A DNA stretch of 64,000 bases. It comes from Candidatus Coprenecus merdigallinarum (lineage in GTDB: Bacteria; Bacteroidota; Bacteroidia; Bacteroidales; UBA932). Location of the stretch: the NCBI GenBank assembly GCA_018712545.1, contig DVGV01000061.1:1-64000 (forward strand). The letters are read 5' to 3'. The translations under genes and the position numbers were made by a program. Shown piece after piece: positions 1 through 9,514 of the stretch (position 1 is its first letter; every line of letters begins with the position of its first letter). The notes beneath the pieces were generated by a model that was not told where the DNA came from, ran no database searches, and saw only the letters and a program-made list of their open reading frames with translations.

Positions 1-72
1 AAATATATGGGCGTTTTTTTAAACCACCAAATTTTTCTGCAAATTTTTAAAAAAATTTTCAATCTTTGCGTC

Positions 73-654
73 ATGTATTGGAAACTGTTCGTCATATTTG
101 CCAAGATCGGAGCCTTCACCATAGGAGGTGGAGTAGCTATGATTCCTTTGATAGAGAGGGAGATAGTCCACAAAAACAAGTGGATAGCCCCTGAGGATTT
201 CCTGGACATCATCTCCATTGCCCAGTCCGCCCCCGGACTAATAGCCGTAAACGTGTCGATTTTCGTAGGACACCGGCTCGCCGGAATAAAAGGAAGCATC
301 GTCGCCACCCTCGGCAGCGTGATGCCTCCCTTTATAATAATACTGCTGGTCGCCGCCGTCTTCACCACTTTCCAGAGCGATCCCACCGTCCAGGCCGTCT
401 TCAAGGGCATCCGCCCGGCCGTGGTCGCCCTGATTGCCGCCCCGGTCTTCCGCATGGCCGTCCAGAACCGGCTCAACTGGATTACCGGCGGCATCGCAGT
501 GGCGACTACGGTACTCATCGCATTCCTGAGGATCTCCCCCATCTGGATTATTATCACCGCCATCACCGGAGGCCTCATCCTGGCCTACAGCCGGCAGGAC
601 AGAAACGGAAAAATCAACAGTAGGAACAACTATAAAGAGGAGACAGAGCAATGA
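73..654 (+). CDS. Chromate transporter family protein, first half-size subunit
   Basis: IGAFTIGGGVAMIPLIE...SAPGLIAVN motif of the CHR family. Start at MYWKLF (73) preferred over the ORF start at 7. Followed by a second half-size paralog. Confidence 0.85.
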   Translation: MYWKLFVIFAKIGAFTIGGGVAMIPLIEREIVHKNKWIAPEDFLDIISIAQSAPGLIAVNVSIFVGHRLAGIKGSIVATLGSVMPPFIIILLVAAVFTTFQSDPTVQAVFKGIRPAVVALIAAPVFRMAVQNRLNWITGGIAVATTVLIAFLRISPIWIIITAITGGLILAYSRQDRNGKINSRNNYKEETEQ

Positions 655-1205
655 TATTTCTAGAGCTGTTCATCACTTTCTTCATTATAGGTGCGTTCAC
701 CTTCGGCGGAGGCTACGCCATGCTCTCCCTGATTCAGAATCAGGTGGTGACGGTCCACCAGTGGCTCACACCCGAAGAGTTCACTGACATTGTGGCCATC
801 TCCCAGATGTCCCCCGGCCCGATAGGCATCAACAGCGCCACCTACATCGGCTACTCTGTGCCTCACGCCATGGGCTTCAGCCCCGCCGTCAGCGTCCTGG
901 GCTCGATCACGGCCACTTTCGCAGTGGTCCTCCCCTCCTACCTGCTGGTGCTGTGGATCTGCATCCTCTTCGAGAAATTCAGGAGCAACCGATACCTCGC
1001 CTCCGTTCTGAAAGTCATGCGGCCGGTGACCATAGGTATGATCGCCGCAGCCGCCATTGTCCTGATAACCCCATACAACTTCATCGACTGGTGGAGCTGG
1101 GCTCTCTTCACCGGAGCCTTCGCCGCTCTCTTTTTCTTCAGGGCCAACCCGATATGGGTGATTATTGCCGCCGGAGGGGCGGGATACCTCATCTACGGAC
1201 TATAA
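651..1205 (+). CDS. Chromate transporter family protein, second half-size subunit
   Basis: IGAFTFGGGYAMLSLIQ...SQMSPGPIGIN motif. Overlaps the upstream half by 4 nt. Confidence 0.85.
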   Translation: MIFLELFITFFIIGAFTFGGGYAMLSLIQNQVVTVHQWLTPEEFTDIVAISQMSPGPIGINSATYIGYSVPHAMGFSPAVSVLGSITATFAVVLPSYLLVLWICILFEKFRSNRYLASVLKVMRPVTIGMIAAAAIVLITPYNFIDWWSWALFTGAFAALFFFRANPIWVIIAAGGAGYLIYGL

Positions 1206-1244
1206 AACACCGGAGTAATTGTAGGACTTCTCGAATATTGTCTG

Positions 1245-1252
1245 TAACTTTG
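1245..1252 (+). promoter_or_regulatory. Candidate Bacteroidetes -7 element (TAACTTTG) upstream of GH53
   Basis: Matches TAnnTTTG, with a TTG at 1219-1221 as a possible upstream element. Confidence 0.45.
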
Positions 1253-1290
1253 AATGATTTTTCCATTCATAAAGCACAGACACTGATACC

Positions 1291-2409
1291 ATGAGGAAGA
1301 TTCTAATCCTGACATCCCTGGCGGCCGCCCTCATACTCGCCGCATCCTGCAACAGAAACAACGGAAACGAAAACTCCGGCCAGGAGCCGTCCGTACCAGA
1401 CACTCCGGTTCCGGCCGCCTTCGCCAAAGGAGCCGACATCAGCTGGGCCACCGAAATGGCCGCCGACGGCATCAAGTTCCGGAACGCTGCCGGAGAGGAA
1501 CGCGAGTGCACCGCGCTGATGAAGGAACTGGGCTTCGATGCCGTACGTTACCGCGTCTGGGTCAACCCTCCCGAAGGCTGGTGCTCCGGGGAGGATGTGG
1601 TGGCCAAGGCCAAGGTGGCGGAAAGCCTGGGCATGAGAATCATGATAGACTTCCACTACAGTGACTGGTGGGCAGACCCGTCCAGGCAGGATATTCCGGA
1701 AGCCTGGACAGACTACAGTTTCGAGAGCCTCTGCAGGGCAATTCAGGAGCACACCCGCGGGGTACTCACAGCCCTCAGGGACGAAGGCATCACACCCGAA
1801 TGGGTCCAGGTGGGCAACGAGACCTCCGACGGCATGCTCTGGGACACCGGCAAGGCCAGCGTCAGCATGTCGAACTATGCCGTAATGACCGCAGCCGGAT
1901 ACAATGCTGTCAAAGAGATATTCCCCGAAGCCAAGGTCATCGTCCATCTTGATCACGGTGACCGCCCGGGTCTGTATGAATGGATATTCGACGGACTTAA
2001 AGCCAACGGAGGCAAATGGGATATAATCGGCATGTCCCTCTATCCCGAGTACTACGCCCACGAGACCGAGGACGAATACAAGGAAGGAGAATACACGGGC
2101 GTCACCAACGCTACCCTCAGCAACGCACTTGCCCTCTATCAGAAGTACGGCACACCCGTGATGATCTGCGAGGCCGGCATGACCTGGAACAAGGAGGATG
2201 AGTGCCTGGCCTTCCTGACCGACCTGCTGTCCAGGGCCAGGACTCTCGGAGACGGAGAGGCCTGCGCCGGCGTCTTCTATTGGGAGCCGCAGTGCAACCC
2301 GGCCTGGACCTCGGACATCTACAAGGAACTCGGCTGGAGCTCCTACGACAAGGGGGCCTTCGACGGGAATTTTCAGCCCACCAGGGCCCTCGACGCATTC
2401 AAGGACTGA
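1291..2409 (+). CDS. GH53 arabinogalactan endo-beta-1,4-galactanase, lipoprotein
   Basis: KGADISWATEMAADGIKFRN, VRYRVWVNP, MIDFHYSDWWADP and QVGNETSDGMLW are typical of GH53. Lipobox-like LILAASC near the N terminus. Confidence 0.88.
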   Translation: MRKILILTSLAAALILAASCNRNNGNENSGQEPSVPDTPVPAAFAKGADISWATEMAADGIKFRNAAGEERECTALMKELGFDAVRYRVWVNPPEGWCSGEDVVAKAKVAESLGMRIMIDFHYSDWWADPSRQDIPEAWTDYSFESLCRAIQEHTRGVLTALRDEGITPEWVQVGNETSDGMLWDTGKASVSMSNYAVMTAAGYNAVKEIFPEAKVIVHLDHGDRPGLYEWIFDGLKANGGKWDIIGMSLYPEYYAHETEDEYKEGEYTGVTNATLSNALALYQKYGTPVMICEAGMTWNKEDECLAFLTDLLSRARTLGDGEACAGVFYWEPQCNPAWTSDIYKELGWSSYDKGAFDGNFQPTRALDAFKD

Positions 2410-2433
2410 CTCATCTGACAATATCACAGGACA

Positions 2434-4962
2434 ATGGACAACAGACGCACTCTCACAGTAATCCTGCAGGTGGTCGCAGTTACGGCCCTCCTGATTATCG
2501 CATTCCTCCTTTTCTACAACAGGCGTCCCGCGCCCAAGGATCCACGTCAGGTCAGGGAAGCCAGAAACACCGTACTGCTGGACAAGGGCTGGCAGTTCCA
2601 CAAGGGCGACTCCTCCGAAGTATGGGAGGATGTCACCATTCCCCACGACTGGGCCATCTACGGTCCTTTCAGCAGGGACAATGACCTGCAGACGGTCGCA
2701 GTAGTACAGAACGGCGAGGAGACCGCCACGGTCAAGACCGGACGCACGGGTGGCCTGCCCTACGTCGGAGTCGGCTGGTACAGAAGGACTCTGGACGTCA
2801 CTCCGGGCATGAAGGCGACCCTGCTTTTCGACGGAGCCATGAGCGAGGCCAGGGTCTATGTCAACGGCGAGGAGGTAATATTCTGGCCCTACGGCTACAA
2901 CTCCTTCCACTGCGACATCACCCCCTTCCTGACCGCTGACGGCAAGAATAACGAGATCCGCGTCCGCCTCGAGAACCGTCCCCAGTCCTCGCGCTGGTAT
3001 CCCGGAGCGGGACTCTACCGCAATGTATGGCTGATAGAGACCGAAAAGGTCCATATCCCCGTATGGGGCACCTACATAACATCAGAGCTGGATCCGTCCC
3101 TGCTCGAGGCCTCCGTCAACATCCGCACCGAGATAGAGGGCATCACCACAGAGCAGACAGTAGCCCTGATTACTGACATCCGTGACGCCAACGGGCAGGT
3201 AGTCACATCCATCGAGAGCCTAACCGGAGCGGAGCAGGCCGCGGAGGAGGGAGGTATTGCGGTCCTCAATCAGAAAGTCACCGTAGAGCAGCCCCGTCTC
3301 TGGTTCCCCGAGACGCCCGAGCTGTACACAGCCTGCTCCAGGGTATACATTCAGGACAAAAACGGAGAACGGACTCTTTCAGACACCTACACCACCACCT
3401 TCGGCATCCGCAGCATAGAGGTGCGCCCCGAGACCGGATTCTATCTCAACGGAGTGAACCGCAAGTTCCGGGGAGTGTGCCTGCACCATGACCTGGGTCC
3501 CCTGGGCGCCGCCGTCAACACCTCGGCCCTGCGCCACCAGCTGACCATGCTCAAGGACATGGGCTGCGATGCCATCCGCACCACCCACAATATGCCCGCG
3601 CCCGAGCTTATCCAGCTCTGCGACGAGATGGGCTTCATGGTGATGATCGAGAACTTCGATGAATGGGACGTGGCCAAGTGCCTCAACGGCTACCACCGCT
3701 ACTTCGACGAGTGGGCCGAGCGCGACATGGTCAATATGCTCCGCCACTACCGCAACAACCCCTCCGTCGTGATGTGGAGCATTGGCAACGAGGTGCCCAC
3801 CCAGTGGACCCCCGGCGGCTATGAGGTGGCCACATTCCTGCAGGACATCTGCCACCGCGAGGACCCCACCCGCCCCGTCACCTGCGGCATGGACCAGATA
3901 GACGCGATACTGCACAACGGGTTCGGAGCCGTGCTGGACGTACCCGGATTCAACTACCGCGCCCACCGCTACCTGGAGGGCTATGAGACCCTGCCCCAGA
4001 AAGTGCTCCTGGGCAGCGAGACCTCCTCGACCGTCAGCTCCAGGGGCGTGTACAAGTTCCCCGTGGAGAAGAAGTACGACGCCCTCTACGACGACCACCA
4101 GAGCTCATCCTACGACCTGGAGTACTGCTCCTGGTCCAACGTCCCCGACGATGACCTCGCCCTGGCCGAGGACTACCCCTGGACCATGGGACAGTTCGTC
4201 TGGACCGGCTTCGACTACCTCGGCGAGCCCTCGCCCTACGACACCGACGCCTGGCCCAACCACAGCTCGATGTTCGGCATCATAGACCTGGCCTCCATCC
4301 CCAAGGACCGCTACTGGCTCTACCGCAGCGTCTGGAACCGGGACAGTCCCACCATCCACATCCTGCCGCACTGGAACTGGGAGGGCCGCGAGGGAGAGGT
4401 CACCCCGGTATTTGTCTACACATCCTACCCCAGGGCCGAACTCTTCCTCAACGGCCGGAGCCTGGGCATCCGGGAAAAATGCGACAGCACCCTCCAGCAC
4501 CGCTTCCGTCTGATGTGGAATGATGTCCGCTATGAACCGGGAGAGCTCACCGTAGTGGCCTATGACTCCGAGGGCAATAAGGCAATGCAGAAGAGCGTCC
4601 GCACCGCATCTGAGCCCTGGGCAATCGAACTGATTCCGGCAAGGGAGAGCATCACCGCCGACGGCAAGGACCTGCTCTACGTCACCGTCCGCATAGTGGA
4701 CCGGGACGGCAATCTCTGCCCGCTCGACTCGCGCAAGGTGCGTTTCGAAGTCTCCGGCGCCGGTGAGTTCAGGGCCGTGGCCAACGGCGACCCTACCTGC
4801 CTGGAGCTCTTCCACGAACCCGGGATGAGCGCCTTCGGCGGCATGCTCACGGTCATCATACAGAGCAAGGAGAAGGCCGGACACATCACTCTTAAGGCTT
4901 CCGCCGACGGCCTCCGCGACGGAGTCCTGAAGACCAGATCCGTAAAAAACGACAATAATTAA
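2434..4962 (+). CDS. GH2 family beta-galactosidase-like enzyme with N-terminal membrane anchor
   Basis: GH2 motifs: GWQFHKGD, PHDWAIYGPFS, RGVCLHHDLGPLGAA, WSIGNEVP, LLGSETSSTVSSRG. Hydrophobic N-terminal segment without a lipobox. Confidence 0.88.
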   Translation: MDNRRTLTVILQVVAVTALLIIAFLLFYNRRPAPKDPRQVREARNTVLLDKGWQFHKGDSSEVWEDVTIPHDWAIYGPFSRDNDLQTVAVVQNGEETATVKTGRTGGLPYVGVGWYRRTLDVTPGMKATLLFDGAMSEARVYVNGEEVIFWPYGYNSFHCDITPFLTADGKNNEIRVRLENRPQSSRWYPGAGLYRNVWLIETEKVHIPVWGTYITSELDPSLLEASVNIRTEIEGITTEQTVALITDIRDANGQVVTSIESLTGAEQAAEEGGIAVLNQKVTVEQPRLWFPETPELYTACSRVYIQDKNGERTLSDTYTTTFGIRSIEVRPETGFYLNGVNRKFRGVCLHHDLGPLGAAVNTSALRHQLTMLKDMGCDAIRTTHNMPAPELIQLCDEMGFMVMIENFDEWDVAKCLNGYHRYFDEWAERDMVNMLRHYRNNPSVVMWSIGNEVPTQWTPGGYEVATFLQDICHREDPTRPVTCGMDQIDAILHNGFGAVLDVPGFNYRAHRYLEGYETLPQKVLLGSETSSTVSSRGVYKFPVEKKYDALYDDHQSSSYDLEYCSWSNVPDDDLALAEDYPWTMGQFVWTGFDYLGEPSPYDTDAWPNHSSMFGIIDLASIPKDRYWLYRSVWNRDSPTIHILPHWNWEGREGEVTPVFVYTSYPRAELFLNGRSLGIREKCDSTLQHRFRLMWNDVRYEPGELTVVAYDSEGNKAMQKSVRTASEPWAIELIPARESITADGKDLLYVTVRIVDRDGNLCPLDSRKVRFEVSGAGEFRAVANGDPTCLELFHEPGMSAFGGMLTVIIQSKEKAGHITLKASADGLRDGVLKTRSVKNDNN

Positions 4963-4977
4963 AATACACACCGACGT

Positions 4978-6129
4978 ATGAAAGAAAAAATTCACTCACA
5001 GTTCGAAAAGCATTTCGGCGGCAACGGCACATTCTACGCCTCCGCCGGCAGAATCAACCTTATCGGCGAGCACACCGACTACAACGGCGGCTTCGTATTC
5101 CCCGGAGCCATCGACAAGGGCATGATGGCGGAAATCCGCCTCAACGGCACGGACAAGGTCCGGGTCTACTCGGTAGACCTGGAAGACTACGCCGAGTTCG
5201 GCTTCGCCGAAGCCGATGCCCCCTCTGCATCATGGGCCCGGTATGTGTTCGGCGTATGCAGGGAAATCATCAAGAGATGCGGAGATGTACTCAAAGGCTT
5301 TGACGCCGCTTTTGCAGGCGACGTACCCATCGGAGCCGGCATGTCCTCCTCCGCCGCCCTCGAAAGCACATTTGCCTATGCCCTGAACGACATGCTGGGT
5401 CTCGGCATCGACAAGTTCGAGCTGGCCCGCATCGGCCAGAGCACCGAGCACAACTACTGCGGGGTCAACTGCGGCATCATGGACCAGTTCGCCTCCATCT
5501 TCGGCAAGGCCGGCAGCCTGATGCGCCTGGACTGCCGCTCGATGGAGCACAGGTACTATCCGTTCCATCCCAAGGGCTACCGCCTCGTTCTGCTCGACTC
5601 AGTGGTCAAGCACGAGCTGGCCTCCTCGGCCTACAACAAGCGCCGCGCCTCCTGCGAGCATGTAGTGGCCGCCCTCAAGGCCGCAGGGCATCCAGAGGTG
5701 GAGTTCCTCCGCGACGTGGACATGCAGATGCTCTCCGAAGTAAAGGGCAAGGTATCCGATGAGGACTACATGAGGGCCGAATACGTAATCGAGGAGATTC
5801 AGAGAGTGCTCGATGTCTGCGACGCCCTCGAGCGCGATGACTACGAGACCGTGGGACAGAAGATGTACGAGACACATCACGGCATGAGCAAGCTCTATGA
5901 AGTGAGCTGCGAGGAGCTGGATTTCCTCAACGACATAGCCCGCGAATGCGGCGTGACCGGCTCCAGGGTCATGGGCGGCGGCTTCGGCGGCTGCACCATC
6001 AACTTAGTCAAGGATGAGCTCTACGATGCCTTCATCGCACGTGCGAAGAAAGAGTATGCGGCTAAGTTCGGACACGAGCCCAAGATATATCCGGTGGTAA
6101 TCAGTGACGGAGCGCGTAAACTTGAATAA
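4978..6129 (+). CDS. galK: Galactokinase
   Basis: GRINLIGEHTDYNGGFVFP, GAGMSSSAALE and MGGGFGGCTINLV (GHMP kinase, GalK type). Confidence 0.95.
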   Translation: MKEKIHSQFEKHFGGNGTFYASAGRINLIGEHTDYNGGFVFPGAIDKGMMAEIRLNGTDKVRVYSVDLEDYAEFGFAEADAPSASWARYVFGVCREIIKRCGDVLKGFDAAFAGDVPIGAGMSSSAALESTFAYALNDMLGLGIDKFELARIGQSTEHNYCGVNCGIMDQFASIFGKAGSLMRLDCRSMEHRYYPFHPKGYRLVLLDSVVKHELASSAYNKRRASCEHVVAALKAAGHPEVEFLRDVDMQMLSEVKGKVSDEDYMRAEYVIEEIQRVLDVCDALERDDYETVGQKMYETHHGMSKLYEVSCEELDFLNDIARECGVTGSRVMGGGFGGCTINLVKDELYDAFIARAKKEYAAKFGHEPKIYPVVISDGARKLE

Positions 6130-6148
6130 CAGCCATAATATCTGAATC

Positions 6149-7138
6149 ATGATACATCTGACCAACAAGAGCGGCGCATCGGTAATGCTGACCGAAAGAG
6201 GCGCCGGCATAGTTTCGATAGTAGTTCCCGACCGCAACGGCGTGATGGGAGACGTGGTACTGGGATACCGTGACGAGGAAAGCTACCTCGCCGACGGTCC
6301 ATGCGCCGGCAAGATACCCGGCCGATTCGCCAACCGCATAGACGGGGGCTGCTTCACCCTCGACGGCAAGGAATATCAGCTCGTAAAGAACAACCCCGGC
6401 TACCAGCTTCACGGCGGACCCGACGGATTCTCCAACCGGCTGTGGAAAGCATCCCGGATATCGGACACCGAGGTCATCCTAACCCTCGACAGTCCCGACG
6501 GCGACCAGGGCTATCCCGGAAACATGCACGTGGAGGCCACCTACACCTGGAGCGACGACAACTCCCTGACCCTCTCCATCAAGGCTACCACCGACGCTCC
6601 CACCATCATCAATCTGACCAACCACACCTACTGGAACCTCGACGGCGAGGACAGCGGATCTATCCTGGACCACGTGCTGAAACTCAACGCTTCCCGCTGG
6701 CTGGCCACCTCCGAGGCCCTCATCCCCACCGGTGAGCTCTCCCCCGTGGAGGGCACCCCGATGGACTTCCGCACCGCAAAGCCCATCGGCCGCGACATCA
6801 AGGCTGACTTCCCGGCCCTGAAATACGGAAAAGGCTATGACAACTGCTGGGTACTCGACGGTGCCCCGGGGCTGAAACTGGCCGCAGAGCTCAGTTCCGC
6901 AGTCTCCGGCCGCCGCCTCGAGATCTGGACCGACCAGCCGGCAGCCCAGGTCTACACCGGCAACTGGCTCGACGGCTCTCCCCTGAGCAAGTCCGGCCGC
7001 CCCTACCGCGACTACGACGGCGTGGCGATAGAGTGCCAGGGATTCCCCGACGCACCCCATCATCCGGACTTCCCGTCCTGCGTCCTCCGGCCAGGCGAGA
7101 CATATTCCCGGACGATAATCTTCAAGCTGAATGCATAA
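6149..7138 (+). CDS. galM: Aldose 1-epimerase
   Basis: NRIDGGCFTLDGKEYQLVKNN, NLTNHTYWNLDG and AIECQGFPDAPHHPDFPS. Adjacent to galK. Confidence 0.92.
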   Translation: MIHLTNKSGASVMLTERGAGIVSIVVPDRNGVMGDVVLGYRDEESYLADGPCAGKIPGRFANRIDGGCFTLDGKEYQLVKNNPGYQLHGGPDGFSNRLWKASRISDTEVILTLDSPDGDQGYPGNMHVEATYTWSDDNSLTLSIKATTDAPTIINLTNHTYWNLDGEDSGSILDHVLKLNASRWLATSEALIPTGELSPVEGTPMDFRTAKPIGRDIKADFPALKYGKGYDNCWVLDGAPGLKLAAELSSAVSGRRLEIWTDQPAAQVYTGNWLDGSPLSKSGRPYRDYDGVAIECQGFPDAPHHPDFPSCVLRPGETYSRTIIFKLNA

Positions 7139-7144
7139 AAATAA

Positions 7145-7174
7145 TAAAGGCTGCCGGGAACCGACAGCCTTTAT
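7145..7174 (+). terminator. Rho-independent terminator downstream of galM
   Basis: aaaggctgccgg-gaa-ccgacagccttt hairpin. Confidence 0.75.
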
Positions 7175-7380
7175 TACTTAACCTAATACTTAACCTATGA
7201 AAAAACTATCCGACTTATTCTATTACAAACCCCGTGCCAAAAAATCAGGGCCTCCTTGAAATATCGTGACAATCAGATGACAATGTTATTTCAAAAGTCT
7301 TAGGCGGCTTCCCGCTACAGTTTCTGCAGGAACTCAGCCTCCGCCGCGGGGAAATATACTGTATTTTTTACAGAAAAGAT

Positions 7381-7388
7381 TAATTTTG
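7381..7388 (+). promoter_or_regulatory. Candidate -7 element (TAATTTTG) for uxuB/uxuA
   Basis: Matches TAnnTTTG, 17 nt upstream of the uxuB ATG. Confidence 0.45.
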
Positions 7389-7405
7389 AGTTTTATTTCA
7401 GAGCA

Positions 7406-8218
7406 ATGAGAAATTTATTTGACATATCAGGCAAAACCGCAGTAATCACAGGCGGAAGCGGCGTCCTTGGAAACGCCATGACGAGATATCTGGCGGCACA
7501 GGGTGTCAGGACCGCAGTCCTGGCCCGCAATGAGACTAAAGGGAATGCCCTCGTTTCGGAAATCCGGGCTGAGGGAGGCGAGGCAATGTTCCTCAGGACA
7601 GATGTAACCGACAGGGAGATACTGGAACGTAACTGCCGGGACATTCTCAGCGCCTATGGAAAGATAGATATGCTGATAAACTGCGCCGGAGGCAATATGC
7701 CGGGAGCCACCGTTCCACCTGAGAAAACCATTTTCGACCTGAACATAGAGGACTTCAGGGAAGTCGTAGACCTCAACCTGTTCGGAACCGTCATCCCGAC
7801 TCTGGTATTCGCCGGGGCTATGCGGAACAGCGGAGGCGGCCCCATTGTCAACATGTCCTCAGAATCAGCCCTCCGCCCGCTTACCAGGGTCGCCGGATAC
7901 GGCGCGGCAAAGGCCGCGGTCACAAATTTCACGCGCTACCTTGCCTCGGAGCTCGCCCTGAAATTCGGGGACTGCTTCAGGGTCAATGCCATGGCTCCTG
8001 GATTTTTCCTGACCGAGCAGAACCGTACCCTGATGACCAACCCGGACGGAAGCCGCTCGGCAAGGGCTGAGAGCATCCTGGCCCACACTCCTTTCGGACG
8101 GTTCGGCGAACCGGAGGAACTTCTGGGCACCCTGCACTATCTGGTGAGCGATGCCTCCCGCTTCGTTACCGGCACAGTCATAGTCGTCGACGGAGGATTC
8201 GACGCATTTTCCATATAA
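7406..8218 (+). CDS. uxuB: SDR family oxidoreductase, probable D-mannonate oxidoreductase (fructuronate reductase)
   Basis: SDR fold (TGGSGVLGNAM, NCAGGN, YGAAKAA, TGTVIVVDGGFDAFSI). Directly upstream of uxuA. Confidence 0.8.
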   Translation: MRNLFDISGKTAVITGGSGVLGNAMTRYLAAQGVRTAVLARNETKGNALVSEIRAEGGEAMFLRTDVTDREILERNCRDILSAYGKIDMLINCAGGNMPGATVPPEKTIFDLNIEDFREVVDLNLFGTVIPTLVFAGAMRNSGGGPIVNMSSESALRPLTRVAGYGAAKAAVTNFTRYLASELALKFGDCFRVNAMAPGFFLTEQNRTLMTNPDGSRSARAESILAHTPFGRFGEPEELLGTLHYLVSDASRFVTGTVIVVDGGFDAFSI

Positions 8219-8245
8219 ACAGATTCCAGACAAACATTATATTCT

Positions 8246-9421
8246 ATGTATTTAGGCGAACAGACATGGAGATGGTACGGTCCGGATGACCCTGTATCCC
8301 TCCAGGACATACGTCAGGCCGGGGCCACCGGAATAGTCACTGCCCTGCATCACATTCCCAACGGAGAAGTATGGACAGTAGAGGAAATTGAGAAGAGGAA
8401 GAGAATAATAGAGGAAGCCGGACTGAAATGGTCGGTAGTGGAGAGCGTCCCGGTCCACGAGCACATCAAGACCCGTGAAGGCAGCTTCCGGGAATACACC
8501 GAAAACTACAAGGAAAGCCTTGTCAACCTCTCCCGCTGCGGTATCCGCACGGTTACATACAATTTCATGCCGGTTCTGGACTGGACCAGGACAGACCTCG
8601 ACTACACCATGCCGGACGGCTCCAAGGCCCTCCGTTTCGAACGGGCCGCCCTCGCAGCCTTCGACCTGTACCTGCTTCGGCGTCCGGGAGCTGAAGCCGA
8701 CTACTCCGACAGCGAGAAGGAGATTGCCCGCAAACGCCTGGCCGGAATGACGGACGAGGACAGGCAGACCCTGGTACGCAACATCCTGGCCGGTCTGCCA
8801 GGCGCCGAGGAGAGCTTCACCCTCGAGGAGTTCCAGAGCCAGCTGGACCGTTACCGCAACATCGATGCGGCACGGCTGAGGCACAACCTGACAGAATTCC
8901 TAAAAGACATCACACCCACTGCGGAACGCTGCGGTGTCCGGCTGGCCATACACGCCGACGACCCGCCCTTCCCCATACTTGGACTGCCCAGGATTCTCAG
9001 CACCGAGGCCGACTTCCGGGCCCTGACCGAAGCCGTTCCCAGCCCGGCCAACGGTCTGTGCCTCTGCACCGGTTCATTCGGAGTCCGTGGCGACAATGAC
9101 CTGGCCGGAATGATGACCAGGCTCGGAGACAGAGTCTACTTCGCACATTTCAGGTCCACCAGGCGGGACGGACAGGGAAACTTTTACGAGGCGAACCACC
9201 TGGAAGGAGACGTGGATATGTACAGAGTGATGCGCTCATTCCTTGAGGTAATGGAGCGGCGGCACGAGTCCATCCCCTACCGTCCGGACCACGGCCACCG
9301 GATGCTGGACGACCTCAGGAAAAAGACCAACCCCGGATATTCTGCCATCGGCAGGCTCAGGGGACTGGCGGAACTCAGGGGCCTCGAACTGGGCATAGCA
9401 CGCTCCCGCTGCAGGGAGTAA
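8246..9421 (+). CDS. uxuA: Mannonate dehydratase
   Basis: [63 protein letters not shown]. Confidence 0.93.
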   Translation: MYLGEQTWRWYGPDDPVSLQDIRQAGATGIVTALHHIPNGEVWTVEEIEKRKRIIEEAGLKWSVVESVPVHEHIKTREGSFREYTENYKESLVNLSRCGIRTVTYNFMPVLDWTRTDLDYTMPDGSKALRFERAALAAFDLYLLRRPGAEADYSDSEKEIARKRLAGMTDEDRQTLVRNILAGLPGAEESFTLEEFQSQLDRYRNIDAARLRHNLTEFLKDITPTAERCGVRLAIHADDPPFPILGLPRILSTEADFRALTEAVPSPANGLCLCTGSFGVRGDNDLAGMMTRLGDRVYFAHFRSTRRDGQGNFYEANHLEGDVDMYRVMRSFLEVMERRHESIPYRPDHGHRMLDDLRKKTNPGYSAIGRLRGLAELRGLELGIARSRCRE

Positions 9422-9465
9422 TTCAAAATATACGCGAAAGTTCATACTGCTTTTCGGGAAATGTT

Positions 9466-9473
9466 TAACTTTG
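9466..9473 (+). promoter_or_regulatory. Candidate -7 element (TAACTTTG) for the Stealth gene
   Basis: Matches TAnnTTTG about 41 nt upstream of the ATG at 9515. Confidence 0.45.
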
Positions 9474-9514
9474 TCAGCTGAAAAACAGATTTTACCACAT
9501 ATTTTTCAACAGGT

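Noticed and set aside
1303-3054. 583-aa minus-strand ORF across GH53 and GH2
   Set aside because: Antisense of two well-supported glycoside hydrolases. It spans two genes and their spacer and has no motif.
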